IMG/VR virus record: IMGVR_UViG_3300027996_000165
Span: 1-23,678 of that record
Source: a virus
Strand: one strand, 5' to 3'
DNA: 23,678 bases
Shown here: in pieces, positions 14,473 through 22,711 of the stretch
How positions within the stretch are numbered: position 1 is the stretch's first letter
How the letters are laid out: each line of letters opens with the position of its first letter
Position numbers and translations under genes: made by a program
Notes under the pieces: generated by a model
Told to the model about the DNA's origin: nothing
The model's database searches: none
The model's input: the letters and a program-made list of their open reading frames with translations, nothing else

Positions 14473-14901
14473 TTAATTTTTAACTTCAATATATTCATAA
14501 GTCTGTAAGTATTTATCAGCACTTTCAAAGGTAGGTACTAATAATCCTAATGTTGCATATGTATCAGACATATACCCATAACTTATGTTATTGTAATCAT
14601 CCCAATCAAGATTATTAGGTCGACTGTTTAATATTTTTTCATTTACAATAGCAGGGATGTCAGCTAAGGGAACTCCCTTACGTTGTAATTCCAAAGTTAG
14701 TGCTTCATTTGATGGCCTAATACCAGTGCGACATCCACTACTCAATCTAATATTATTGGCCGCTGCAAGTGCTATATGAAATCTACTATCACCATAAACC
14801 TCAATTGCAATTAAGTCGAGTCTACCTGTTTGCCATGCAGGTACTTTAAATGTAGAAGCGATATCAAACTTAAACTGTTTTATTCTTGGAAAACTAGACA
14901 T
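14473..14901 (-). CDS. 53: Baseplate wedge protein, gp53-type with LysM-like core
   Basis: The start is placed at 14901, four codons inside the longest frame: it forms the TAATG stop-start overlap seen elsewhere in this operon and has GGTGGGG upstream. This gives 142 residues. RLDLIAIEVYGDSRFHIALA, then AANNI (residues 27-51), matches the LysM-like motif of gp53 and similar wedge proteins ('D.iA...YGd...w..ia..N.i'). The C-terminal half is polar. Family knowledge: gp53 clamps wedges together around the hub in T4-like baseplates. Its place between gp48 and gp27 supports this. Confidence 0.75.
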   Translation of the reverse strand: MSSFPRIKQFKFDIASTFKVPAWQTGRLDLIAIEVYGDSRFHIALAAANNIRLSSGCRTGIRPSNEALTLELQRKGVPLADIPAIVNEKILNSRPNNLDWDDYNNISYGYMSDTYATLGLLVPTFESADKYLQTYEYIEVKN

Positions 14902-16082
14902 TATACACCCCACCTAGTAAATGTATCATCAATACCTTGTGTTACATTTTTAACTGAACCTTTATTTTGTTGACGTGAATCTTGTTCTAATTGAATACGT
15001 TGTTCGCGTGCTTTATCCTTTGCTTCCAGATTATTAATGATACCCGATTGGTATGAGTCAGTACCAAACATCTCATTACCAAGAAATTGCATAAATTCAA
15101 GTCTAGGTGCAGGACTCATCCACATATCGAATGAAATGTCTACATTCAAAAAAATTGGTAAGTGTCTACCATTAGGTGCTACCCACTGCTCTTTACTAAA
15201 ACTAATATTAACATTGGTTATTACCATAGGTTCAATATCTAAATAATGTCCCATACTTACACGAACTGGAAGTGGGTCTAGCGTTAGGTTTCTACCTACA
15301 ATTGAGTTAAAATCAGTATAAGCCTCACCACCAGCAACATACTCACTTAGACCCCGAGTAGCGTCAGTTCCTTTTTGAACTGTGGCATTATCAGCTCCAA
15401 TTACAGCACCAGCGCGTTCAGCAAATTCACCAACTACATTAGTTATATCACCTGCGCCATCGCTAACACTATCAAAAAAGCTCTGAAACACTCTATCTGC
15501 TATTTGTCGTGGATATGCCATTCTAATTAATATTTTTAACGAACTCATACCTAGATTTAATTGCTCTGGAAGATACCAGCCACAATTAACTGTAAAGCCA
15601 CTTATACCAACTGACTGAACTTGTTTAAGAGAACTACTACCAGTCAATGTAGCATCAATACCAGTTATGGTCTTGGCCATTGCTTCAATACCCTCAGCGG
15701 CTTTAATACCACCTGATACTACTTTAGCTACTGAACCAAATGCACCTGAACCAGTAGCGGCTTTATCAATTAAAGCTTTAGCTCCACCCATTAATCCACC
15801 AGAACCTCCAGTATCGGCCCATTGGGTATTAAGTGATATGGGTTGTTCGCCCTGATTTTTAACAAATCCATAAAACACAGTATCAGTAACTGGTACAATT
15901 CGTTGATATACAGTTTTTTTAATTGTAGAATCTGCTAATCTCTGCAATCCACCTAGATATCTTTCTCTAGCTGTACCATCGAGTACTTCGATGCGAATAA
16001 TATTTGGCTTAGGGGCCTTTACTCGAAGTCCTCTACTTGCTAAATCTCTTTCAGATTTTGATAATTCTGTAATACCAGCCAT
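14901..16082 (-). CDS. 48: Tail tube cap / baseplate-tube junction protein, gp48-type
   Basis: A 393-residue protein. The middle is Gly/Ala-rich (residues about 90-140). GISGFTVNCGWYLPEQLNLG and later SLKILIRMAYPRQIADRVFQ form the first half of the tube-like core. VRVSMGHYLDIEPMVITNVN, then ISFSKEQWVAPNGRHLPIFL and VDISFDMWMSPAPRLEFM near residues 275-335, are the strongest block and match gp48-type proteins of T4-like phages. Family knowledge: gp48 sits on the hub and starts tube polymerisation together with gp54. The gene follows the tape measure gene by three bases, the T4 order 29-48. Confidence 0.75.
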   Translation of the reverse strand: MAGITELSKSERDLASRGLRVKAPKPNIIRIEVLDGTARERYLGGLQRLADSTIKKTVYQRIVPVTDTVFYGFVKNQGEQPISLNTQWADTGGSGGLMGGAKALIDKAATGSGAFGSVAKVVSGGIKAAEGIEAMAKTITGIDATLTGSSSLKQVQSVGISGFTVNCGWYLPEQLNLGMSSLKILIRMAYPRQIADRVFQSFFDSVSDGAGDITNVVGEFAERAGAVIGADNATVQKGTDATRGLSEYVAGGEAYTDFNSIVGRNLTLDPLPVRVSMGHYLDIEPMVITNVNISFSKEQWVAPNGRHLPIFLNVDISFDMWMSPAPRLEFMQFLGNEMFGTDSYQSGIINNLEAKDKAREQRIQLEQDSRQQNKGSVKNVTQGIDDTFTRWGV

Positions 16083-16085
16083 GTG

Positions 16086-18146
16086 TTACGCCCTCGCGAT
16101 TGCAGCTGCTATTGCTTCTGCCGTAAATTCGTTTTGTTGTGTAATCATAGCTTTATATGATTCACCTTGATACATCTTCATTTGCTCAGTTACAATCATT
16201 TTTGATAGCATCTGAAACTCAGTTAGTTTACTAGCGGTTTCTGATGATGTAGCTGCTTCAGTAGTTGCGGGTCTAAATGATTTTTGTTGTGTTTGTGGTT
16301 CATCATTCATCGAAGTAGTATTTAATGGTTTAGTATTTAATGCTTTATCTTTATCTTTATTTTTAGTTTTGTCTTTATCAAATACTCCCATATCACGAGC
16401 AGCTAACCCTGCATCAATGGCAAGTGACGCACCGGTCCCTAATCCCGGAAGTAAACTAGCACCGCCTGATAATACCTCTAGTCCTGCACCAGTAAAATCA
16501 CCGTCCATTGCTTTATTTATACCAAATCCTAATCCGGCAAGTAATCCAACTACTGGTATTTTTTTTAATACACTCTTACCAATAGCCTTTGTAGCAAGTT
16601 TAGCGGCTGATTTCGAACCGACTTTAGTAGCAGCCTTTGTACCCATTTTAGTACTTGATTTACTTAACCCTTTACCACCGTCCTTAATTAATGATTTACT
16701 TTTATCTAATACTCCACTACCTATATTTTTAACACCGCTTGTTAATTTAGAAGCTCCGCCTTTAACAAAATCCCACGTTTTACCTGCAGCATTTTTAGTA
16801 ACGTCTAGAACTTTACTTCCGCCTTTTTTCAATCCATCCCATATAGCAGATGATGCTTTTTTAGTCATATCGAAAAGTTTTGTAGTAGTATTTTTGGTTG
16901 CAGACCATATAGCCTTACTGGCACCTTTCATTGCATTAAGTGCAACTCCACCATATTTAGTTAAACTAGTAAATACACCCAATAAGCCTGTGCCTATACC
17001 AACTAGCTTAGAGAAAAAGCCTCCTTTATTGTTAACATCAGTTTTATTTCCGTCACCCTTACCACCTTTAACTTTGGTTTTATTTAATTTCTTAATTTCA
17101 TCATATGTACCAGCAACAAATTGTCCATATGTAGAAGGACCTGATACAACTGATACATTACTATTGATAATAGCATCTGCATTTGCATGTGCACCGACTT
17201 TAATAAATTTACTGTCACTAGCACTGTTAGCTCCACCAGTCAATCCTTTACCTTTACCAAAGATACCAGCATCTCGCATGGTAGCTGATTTGATATTTCG
17301 TCCTGATTGGGCCATTAATGTATCAGCGTCACCACCGGTTATACGGTCTTTTTTAGCACGTTTTTTATTTTGTTGATAAAGAAATTCTTCAGACATTACT
17401 TTACTGAAAGATTCAGCAGATGCCTTAATTGTTTTTCTACGAGATAAGATAGATTCGCGTGCTGATTTTACAGCACCCGAATCACCACTCTGCTTAGCTT
17501 CTTCCAACTCAGACATTTCGGCTGATAGTAATTGCTTATTTTTATTAAGTGACTTACGTTGGTCTTCTATACTTGCTTGACGTTTGTTACTAGCTCTACC
17601 GCCAGTTGCATAATCTTTAGCTTGTTTAGTCAGTGATGTTAACCCCGAAAGACCTCCAGCCAACCCACTTAAAATTTTAAATCCACCTAATGTTTTATCT
17701 TTCGATGCAAATTCATCAGTAACTCGCTCAGTTGTCGTAAGTCCACGTGTAACTTTAGCAAGACCACCGCGTAGTTTTGAGGATTCATCTCGAATACTCT
17801 TAAGTTCTTCTCTATTTTGCTTAGTTACGTCAGCTAAAGTTTTAAGATATTCAGTGGTGTTAGTTTGTTTCTTCGCATCATTTTTTTGTTGATTAAGTAT
17901 ATCCACCTGAACTTTGAGTGTCTCTTCTTGGACATTTCGCTGTTCTTCACCTGCTTCACCAAGTTCTTGTAATTTAGCCTGTTGTTGGCTATGTCTGGCT
18001 TCAAGGTTTTTTGCATCTTCCTTGGCAGCCTTATTAAGAAGCAATTTTTCTTGACGTGATGTTTGCATGTGCATATCATCGGCCATGCTCTTAGTGCTTT
18101 TAGCAATTTCTTGCATCAGGTTTTTTAATTCGTCTAATTCTGCCAT
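16086..18146 (-). CDS. 29: Tape measure protein (T4 gp29 position)
   Basis: A 686-residue protein. Residues 1-130 are a long charged coiled coil. Residues 150-400 are polar with Gly-rich patches. Residues 409-496 hold four 22-residue repeats with Trp at the same place in the first three (W414, W436, W458). Residues 531-585 are hydrophobic and Gly/Ala-rich (PVVGLLAGLGFGINKA), typical of tape measures, and the last 50 residues are a helix likely to dock on the hub. At the usual 0.15 nm per residue this would set a tail of about 100 nm. It lies directly before gp48. No good Shine-Dalgarno is visible. A TATAAACT late promoter sits at 18176-18183. The long open frame on the other strand is a shadow. 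Confidence 0.85.
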   Translation of the reverse strand: MAELDELKNLMQEIAKSTKSMADDMHMQTSRQEKLLLNKAAKEDAKNLEARHSQQQAKLQELGEAGEEQRNVQEETLKVQVDILNQQKNDAKKQTNTTEYLKTLADVTKQNREELKSIRDESSKLRGGLAKVTRGLTTTERVTDEFASKDKTLGGFKILSGLAGGLSGLTSLTKQAKDYATGGRASNKRQASIEDQRKSLNKNKQLLSAEMSELEEAKQSGDSGAVKSARESILSRRKTIKASAESFSKVMSEEFLYQQNKKRAKKDRITGGDADTLMAQSGRNIKSATMRDAGIFGKGKGLTGGANSASDSKFIKVGAHANADAIINSNVSVVSGPSTYGQFVAGTYDEIKKLNKTKVKGGKGDGNKTDVNNKGGFFSKLVGIGTGLLGVFTSLTKYGGVALNAMKGASKAIWSATKNTTTKLFDMTKKASSAIWDGLKKGGSKVLDVTKNAAGKTWDFVKGGASKLTSGVKNIGSGVLDKSKSLIKDGGKGLSKSSTKMGTKAATKVGSKSAAKLATKAIGKSVLKKIPVVGLLAGLGFGINKAMDGDFTGAGLEVLSGGASLLPGLGTGASLAIDAGLAARDMGVFDKDKTKNKDKDKALNTKPLNTTSMNDEPQTQQKSFRPATTEAATSSETASKLTEFQMLSKMIVTEQMKMYQGESYKAMITQQNEFTAEAIAAAIARA

Positions 18147-18175
18147 ATCAGTTACACATAGTTTTAAGTATCTAT

Positions 18176-18183
18176 AGTTTATA
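18176..18183 (-). promoter_or_regulatory. Late promoter TATAAACT for the tape measure operon
   Basis: AGTTTATA on the plus strand reads TATAAACT leftward, 29 bases before the ATG at 18146. It lies just past the terminator at 18210-18231, so the tape measure gene starts a new transcription unit. Confidence 0.6.
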
Positions 18184-18209
18184 AGAGGGGTGAGAGTATA
18201 AAATCAGAA

Positions 18210-18231
18210 AAATCCCCAAACAAGGGGATTT
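18210..18231 (-). terminator. Hairpin terminator of the right-hand operon
   Basis: Reading leftward: AAATCCCC, loop TTGTTT, GGGGATTT, then more T. It follows the stop of the small open frame at 18234 and separates the gp47 to gp26 unit from the tape measure unit. Confidence 0.75.
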
Positions 18232-18233
18232 CA

Positions 18234-18383
18234 TTAATTACTTGACATATTTTGGAACAAAAACTCTAAATCTTCTTTCTTTCGTTTTTCAATTTTAGAT
18301 ACTGTTGAATCTAATTTCATAAAATCCGGAAGAAATAAATCATCACAATCCTTCATAGTATTGGAGCTATGAATAGATATCAT
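18234..18383 (-). CDS. Small 49-residue protein between the gp26-like and tape measure genes
   Basis: An ATG at 18383 opens a 49-residue frame ending at 18234, just before a terminator. A GAGAAG sequence lies 8 bases upstream of the ATG as a possible ribosome site. The product is charged and helical (LDSTVSKIEKRKKEDLEFLF), with one cysteine. No family is recognised. The frame is open upstream without a start for another 20 or so codons, overlapping the end of the gp26-like gene in a different frame. A fused product by frameshifting, as in lambda G-GT chaperones before a tape measure gene, can be considered but no classical slippery heptamer is seen. Confidence 0.45.
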   Translation of the reverse strand: MISIHSSNTMKDCDDLFLPDFMKLDSTVSKIEKRKKEDLEFLFQNMSSN

Positions 18384-18408
18384 GACTTTAGCTTCTCGTA
18401 CTTCATCG

Positions 18409-19416
18409 TCAGGTATCGGTGGGAAGATATATGTCAGGTCGAAAAGGATACCCCGCGACAGGATTTATCTCCTGACAGTTCGGACACTTCGTATTAACGA
18501 TAGCTTCTGCATCTAATGATGCTTTATTGATTTCTTTGATTAAGAAAACAAAATCCATTGCCGATAGTTCTTGGAGATATACAGCAGTCTGTTTAATATC
18601 AGTTGCTCCTATATCCAAAATAGCAGACATTACAAGTAATTCATAATATTCGTTACTTGGTTCTTTACCATAGTCCCAGAAATCTTTTTTAATGATAGCT
18701 TGGACTGCAGCTAAATGTTTACGTTGACGTAGTAATATTTTTACTGGAATTTCAGATTTAGGTAAAATAGTTTCATAATACCCTTTTTCTTCATGAAGAG
18801 CTTTAATAGCCTCAAGGTCACTTACATCCCAAGATATGTCACCCCAGTTAAACTCAGCTTCATCCGGCTTAGATTCATATGCACATGATGTGCATGCAAA
18901 TGGCATAGCTGGGAAATTATATCCCTCAAATGAAGTTGCTCGTAACCAAAGTGCTAAAAATAACTCATCGACTAATAGTATTTCACTAGGGTCGACTCCC
19001 CATAATCTACGTTTAAATATTTGGTCGAAACGTGAAATGATATTTTGTCCATCCATTGATTGGATTAACAATAAATCTTGAACACGCAATGGTTGACCGT
19101 GCATTTGAGACATATAGAATTCACCACCGGATGGAAGTCCGTTGATTTCAAGGAATGTTTCATTAGGTGGCGGCATATGAGATTGACTACCGGTACTTGA
19201 TTTAACAGTACCTAGTGTATTCATCTTATTCTGAGCGGCCTTAGCCTGCATTATAATCGCGTTTTCTTCAGGTGTTAATGTAGCAGAGGGTTGTTCTGGT
19301 ACATGAGCCTGTGTAGGGGCTACGGGAGCCTCCATAGACATAGTATGTGGCTCTCCCTTTAATGCAGCAATTTGGTCGGACGAAAGTGATTGCTTAAGTG
19401 TTTTCTTTAGTGACAT
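18409..19416 (-). CDS. 26: Baseplate hub assembly protein, gp26-type, with two CxxC pairs
   Basis: A 335-residue protein. Residues 1-85 are a Pro/Gln-rich disordered leader. INGLPSGGEFYMSQMHGQPL (91-110) matches the N-terminal 'LPS.G..Y' block of the T4 baseplate gp26 family, followed by a helical core with MDGQNIISRFDQIFKRRLWG (121-140). Two CxxC pairs (C175/C178 in FACTSCAY and C311/C314 in KCPNCQEI) probably bind one zinc, as in many homologues outside T4. Family knowledge: gp26 helps assemble the hub. T4 gp26 is shorter (208 residues). The ribosome site GGGAGG is strong. It follows the P-loop protein by four bases. Confidence 0.75.
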   Translation of the reverse strand: MSLKKTLKQSLSSDQIAALKGEPHTMSMEAPVAPTQAHVPEQPSATLTPEENAIIMQAKAAQNKMNTLGTVKSSTGSQSHMPPPNETFLEINGLPSGGEFYMSQMHGQPLRVQDLLLIQSMDGQNIISRFDQIFKRRLWGVDPSEILLVDELFLALWLRATSFEGYNFPAMPFACTSCAYESKPDEAEFNWGDISWDVSDLEAIKALHEEKGYYETILPKSEIPVKILLRQRKHLAAVQAIIKKDFWDYGKEPSNEYYELLVMSAILDIGATDIKQTAVYLQELSAMDFVFLIKEINKASLDAEAIVNTKCPNCQEINPVAGYPFRPDIYLPTDT

Positions 19417-19420
19417 ATAT

Positions 19421-20146
19421 TTATACCTCCCGTAGGTACATTTCTACTATCTCGGCTCTTTTATATAAGTCAGTGACTTTTTCCTCGATAATAAATTGTG
19501 GAATTCCTTCGAGATTGATGTCATTAGCACATTTATACCAATTTTCACCAGCATAATGCTCACCTAGATATTGGTCTCGAACGCCATCCCTAAACTCACG
19601 TCCACCTTCAGCTTTCCATGGTTCAGTAACCATGATAACATCGAAGAAGTTGCGAGTATTGTTTTCAGCCGTCGTGCGAACTAATTCAATCAATCGCTGA
19701 CATTGTTCATTGTGTTTCTTACCTAATTGCTCTTTTAGGTAATTAACACCACATACAGTTAGAGTGTAGAAGTCTATAGGACTTCTATCTATTAACAAAA
19801 AGCTATTTTTGTTATTATTATCGTCACGCGTCCCTAGATAAACTTCTGTACTGAAATCGTTAAGTAGTTGAAATTGAGAGCGAATATACTTTTCATATAT
19901 CTCATCAATCTTAGCTGATTTTTCAACAGGCTTCATGACTTTCAGGTCATGTGAATATTTCTGAAGAAGTTCAACTGGACTTGTATAGTTATCATTTCGT
20001 TGAAATAGATAACGAATAATCCCAGTATTTTGCATAACAAGGTTACCGTTAATAGGACTTTTTACATTACGAATAATAGTAGTTTTTCCGGCACCTGATT
20101 GACCGAAAAAACCCACAACTTTTACTTTATTGCGTGTAGTACTCAT
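19421..20146 (-). CDS. P-loop NTPase, kinase-like (AAA_28-type)
   Basis: A 241-residue protein. VKVVGFFGQSGAGKTT (residues 8-23) is a Walker A motif with K21 and T22. FLLIDRSPIDFYTLTV (116-131) contains the Asp-Arg pair typical of the nucleoside or deoxynucleoside kinase and AAA_28 group, where DRS/DRG follows the second strand. VIMVTEPWKAEGGREFRDGV (from about residue 171) resembles the lid and Arg-rich region that closes over phosphates. The substrate is not determinable. Its start overlaps the preceding stop by four bases (ATGA), and it lies between a GT-B-like gene and the gp26-like gene, so it could serve nucleotide or sugar metabolism. Confidence 0.7.
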   Translation of the reverse strand: MSTTRNKVKVVGFFGQSGAGKTTIIRNVKSPINGNLVMQNTGIIRYLFQRNDNYTSPVELLQKYSHDLKVMKPVEKSAKIDEIYEKYIRSQFQLLNDFSTEVYLGTRDDNNNKNSFLLIDRSPIDFYTLTVCGVNYLKEQLGKKHNEQCQRLIELVRTTAENNTRNFFDVIMVTEPWKAEGGREFRDGVRDQYLGEHYAGENWYKCANDINLEGIPQFIIEEKVTDLYKRAEIVEMYLREV

Positions 20147-21582
20147 TTTACGTCTCCGTTAGTAAAGTCAACTTCGATGATTTTGTCGGCATCATTTAAC
20201 TCAATGCTCGTAGAGTCGATTTCAGCCGCATCTGGGATACTTTCAGGTGCTTCTGATACCGGTGCATTCTCAGCTGCAATAGCAGCACGAGCCTGTCTCA
20301 TATCGTCGCTAAGCATAAGACTAAAGTAACGAGCACCAATTAGAGGAGAGACTGCTAGGCGATTTTCAATAATTGAGCGACATCTGTTAAATTTCTCATT
20401 GAATGTAACAGGAACCATATGAGTTTCAATCATTTGACGAAGTTTTTTAGGATTAGTGTCTTTACCGAAGGTAAGTCCACATAATATAGAAAGATTTCCT
20501 GAATTTTCTTCATACCCAAGATGTTCAACGCCACAGATTGGCAATGCACCATAAGCTACTGAGAATAGAATATCTTCATCACCTGCTGTAATTTCATATA
20601 AGTCGCCTGACAAGTTGTCTGGTTTTGTATGAATAACAAAGTCATATTGCGCGTCGCGTTCGATAGCAAACGTTGCATTAATATTTGTTTTATTTACAAA
20701 TGGATTTGCCCAGTGATAGATATGATTCACTTTACCAGTCTGCATGAGACCCATAAGATGTTCATTAACTTCACCTACTGAACAAAGAGTGATTTCCATT
20801 TTCTTATAATTGTCAACAATAAATTGCTGGATGTTGTCTGGTATGCTAATACCTTTAACAAGAACCTTAGGCTTATTGCGTAATTGTTCTGTTCTACTTT
20901 CAGTTGTACGAGAAAAGTCTCTAAATAGTTGGAAGAAGTCACTATTGACTGCTGATGAGATTGGATAGATTGGTTTCTCAGGGTCAGATACTAACTTGTA
21001 ATAGTGAACTGCTTCACGAAGTTCTTGAGTAGGCGTTACGATTCCATCTGCCATGTTCATGAATGTTTCCATGATTTGAACTGTCTGAATATCATGTGCA
21101 CGACCGATAGGGCCTTCCCAAATCCATTCATCAAGTGCGTAAATAACTTTTAATTTATTTTCACGCTTTTTATTAATTTCACGGATAAGAGCAATTGCTC
21201 CGTCTTCATTACCATCACCTTGAAGAGATTTTACTGCGTCTCTCCATCCGGGATGAACTTCTTCTAGGAGTGTAGCTTGAATATCATTCAAACGCTGGGC
21301 TGCATGGAAGTCAGAAATATTATCAATCCAAAGGATATTAATATTATCAAACTGACTCAGTTTCATTTTACTGAGATAGTTTGAGGTTGCTGTCATGTAA
21401 GTAATATTCGCTTGGCTATGGTAGACCTCGGCGAATGTACGTAACATTGCTTCTCCGCGAAAAGGAGATAAGTGTGAATCCTTATCACCTATATATAGAA
21501 TGTTAAATTCTGGGCGCTCGCCTGCTTGTACACGAAGCTCATCAGTTAATACGAACTCAGGTTGTTTATTATCATCGCTCAT
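20143..21582 (-). CDS. GT-B-like glycosyltransferase
   Basis: The start is set at 21582 because AGAGGAA lies just upstream and the ATG follows the gp47 stop by 10 bases; the longer frame from 21657 overlaps gp47 needlessly. The product is 479 residues. VIYALDEWIWE (from about 146) and DGIVTPTQELRE (179-190) are the end of the first Rossmann domain ('vvtpS..l.e'). PIYPISSAVNSDFF (204-217) matches 'i.vipngvd...f'. DILFSVAYGALPICGVEHLG (337-356) matches the 'E.mA.G.PVv.s...g' donor-site region of GT-B enzymes. About 40 acidic residues end the chain. The acceptor is unknown; DNA, virion protein and host glycan are all open. Confidence 0.65.
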   Translation of the reverse strand: MSDDNKQPEFVLTDELRVQAGERPEFNILYIGDKDSHLSPFRGEAMLRTFAEVYHSQANITYMTATSNYLSKMKLSQFDNINILWIDNISDFHAAQRLNDIQATLLEEVHPGWRDAVKSLQGDGNEDGAIALIREINKKRENKLKVIYALDEWIWEGPIGRAHDIQTVQIMETFMNMADGIVTPTQELREAVHYYKLVSDPEKPIYPISSAVNSDFFQLFRDFSRTTESRTEQLRNKPKVLVKGISIPDNIQQFIVDNYKKMEITLCSVGEVNEHLMGLMQTGKVNHIYHWANPFVNKTNINATFAIERDAQYDFVIHTKPDNLSGDLYEITAGDEDILFSVAYGALPICGVEHLGYEENSGNLSILCGLTFGKDTNPKKLRQMIETHMVPVTFNEKFNRCRSIIENRLAVSPLIGARYFSLMLSDDMRQARAAIAAENAPVSEAPESIPDAAEIDSTSIELNDADKIIEVDFTNGDVK

Positions 21583-21592
21583 TGTTATTCCT

Positions 21593-22711
21593 CTATGCGT
21601 TGATGGTTTCTTTGTAGTTTTTGATTCGACTGAGAACTTCTTTCTTAGAGTCCTCATAAAGCTTCAGTTCCGGAAGTGAATCTGCATTCTGGTTAATATA
21701 TATCTCAGATAGATTCAATGTGTCCATAGCTAATATACGATTTGCTTCGCGATGAACTTCGTCTTTTTCTTCAACTTCTTCTCTAGTACCCTTATAAGGC
21801 ATTGGTCGTATCAATAATGGGTTAGTTTTTTCCACTTTCATACGGATTTCAAACTCTTCTTCTTTCGATAATGTATTGCTCATATATAAACGGACGAATG
21901 CATTAGATGAGTCTTTGATAGAATCTATATCATCTGTGTCCCAAATGTCAACAAATCTTGGACTAATTTTATTTGGAATGAATTCATATGTTAAATTTTC
22001 ATCTAAAATCCATATACCATGTGATTGATTCGCATTAGCGAATGTCATCGGATATGGACTACCTGTGTATAATATGGTACTATCACCTTTAGTCGTTTCT
22101 GACATACCATGATAGTGACCACTGATGACTAAGCCTGCTGCGTTTAGAAATAGGTTAGTATCCATACCAAAAGTAGATATACTACTACCCTCCATCGCAA
22201 TACCTAGCATTTCAAAGTGACCGAACAATACTGTATTATCTCGTTGCTTCTTAGGTTTTTTTGCTAGTTTCTCAAGAAACTCAGTAGTCTTTTCAATATT
22301 ATTGTCAATAATCCAAGGAAATAGATACCATTCTTTATCGAACCAATTTGCTTTAGTTACTTTATCTCTATAGACTGTTACATTAGGGATATCTTCAAAT
22401 AGCTCTAATGATGTGATATTATAGTCATTCTCATGGTACATATCATGATTTCCAAGAATAATATGAATATCAAAGTCAGTCATTTTTTCTTGGAATAGAC
22501 GTTTAGTGTTTACTAGGGCCTCAACATTAATTGAGTGTCTAGTATCATGGATATCACCAGTAAATATCACAGTATCTACATCACGAAGTTTGAGCTCTTC
22601 AATTAAATAATCAAAAAATTCCAATTGGCCATCTTTGATATATTTCTTTATCAAAGGGTGTTCTGCTTTACGAGCGAAATGTGTATCGCCTATTAGAGCT
22701 ATTTTTTTCAT
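21593..22711 (-). CDS. 47: Recombination endonuclease subunit gp47 (SbcD/Mre11 type)
   Basis: The ATG at 22711 (forming TGATG with the previous stop) is preferred over the TTG one codon earlier, giving 372 residues. The metallophosphoesterase motifs are complete and in order: GDTH (8-11), TGDIHD (51-56), GNHD (87-90), FGHFEM (163-168) and SGHYHG (197-202). The residues that bind two Mn ions are therefore present and the enzyme should be active. Length matches T4 gp47 (339) and SbcD. Family knowledge: with the gp46 ATPase it resects DNA ends for recombination-dependent replication. gp46 is not in the window. It is the only replication/recombination gene here. Confidence 0.9.
   Translation of the reverse strand: MKKIALIGDTHFARKAEHPLIKKYIKDGQLEFFDYLIEELKLRDVDTVIFTGDIHDTRHSINVEALVNTKRLFQEKMTDFDIHIILGNHDMYHENDYNITSLELFEDIPNVTVYRDKVTKANWFDKEWYLFPWIIDNNIEKTTEFLEKLAKKPKKQRDNTVLFGHFEMLGIAMEGSSISTFGMDTNLFLNAAGLVISGHYHGMSETTKGDSTILYTGSPYPMTFANANQSHGIWILDENLTYEFIPNKISPRFVDIWDTDDIDSIKDSSNAFVRLYMSNTLSKEEEFEIRMKVEKTNPLLIRPMPYKGTREEVEEKDEVHREANRILAMDTLNLSEIYINQNADSLPELKLYEDSKKEVLSRIKNYKETINA

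Noticed and set aside
14902-14913. Earlier ATG for the gp53-like gene
   Set aside because: The ATG at 14901 overlaps the gp48 stop as TAATG, as at other junctions, and the family similarity begins after it.
16369-17376. 335-codon open frame on the plus strand opposite the tape measure gene
   Set aside because: It is antisense to a low-complexity Ala/Gly/Lys/Ser-rich gene, which naturally leaves the opposite frame open. The product is a Pro/Leu/Ala-rich string with no fold, no ribosome site and no late promoter.
19418-19425. TATAAATA on the minus strand, an exact T4 late promoter match
   Set aside because: It overlaps the ATG of the gp26-like gene, so a transcript would begin after the start codon. 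It is better read as the spacer between GGGAGG and ATG.
21583-21657. Longer start for the GT-B-like protein adding 25 residues
   Set aside because: It lies inside the end of gp47 and has no good ribosome site, while the ATG at 21582 has AGAGGAA directly upstream.
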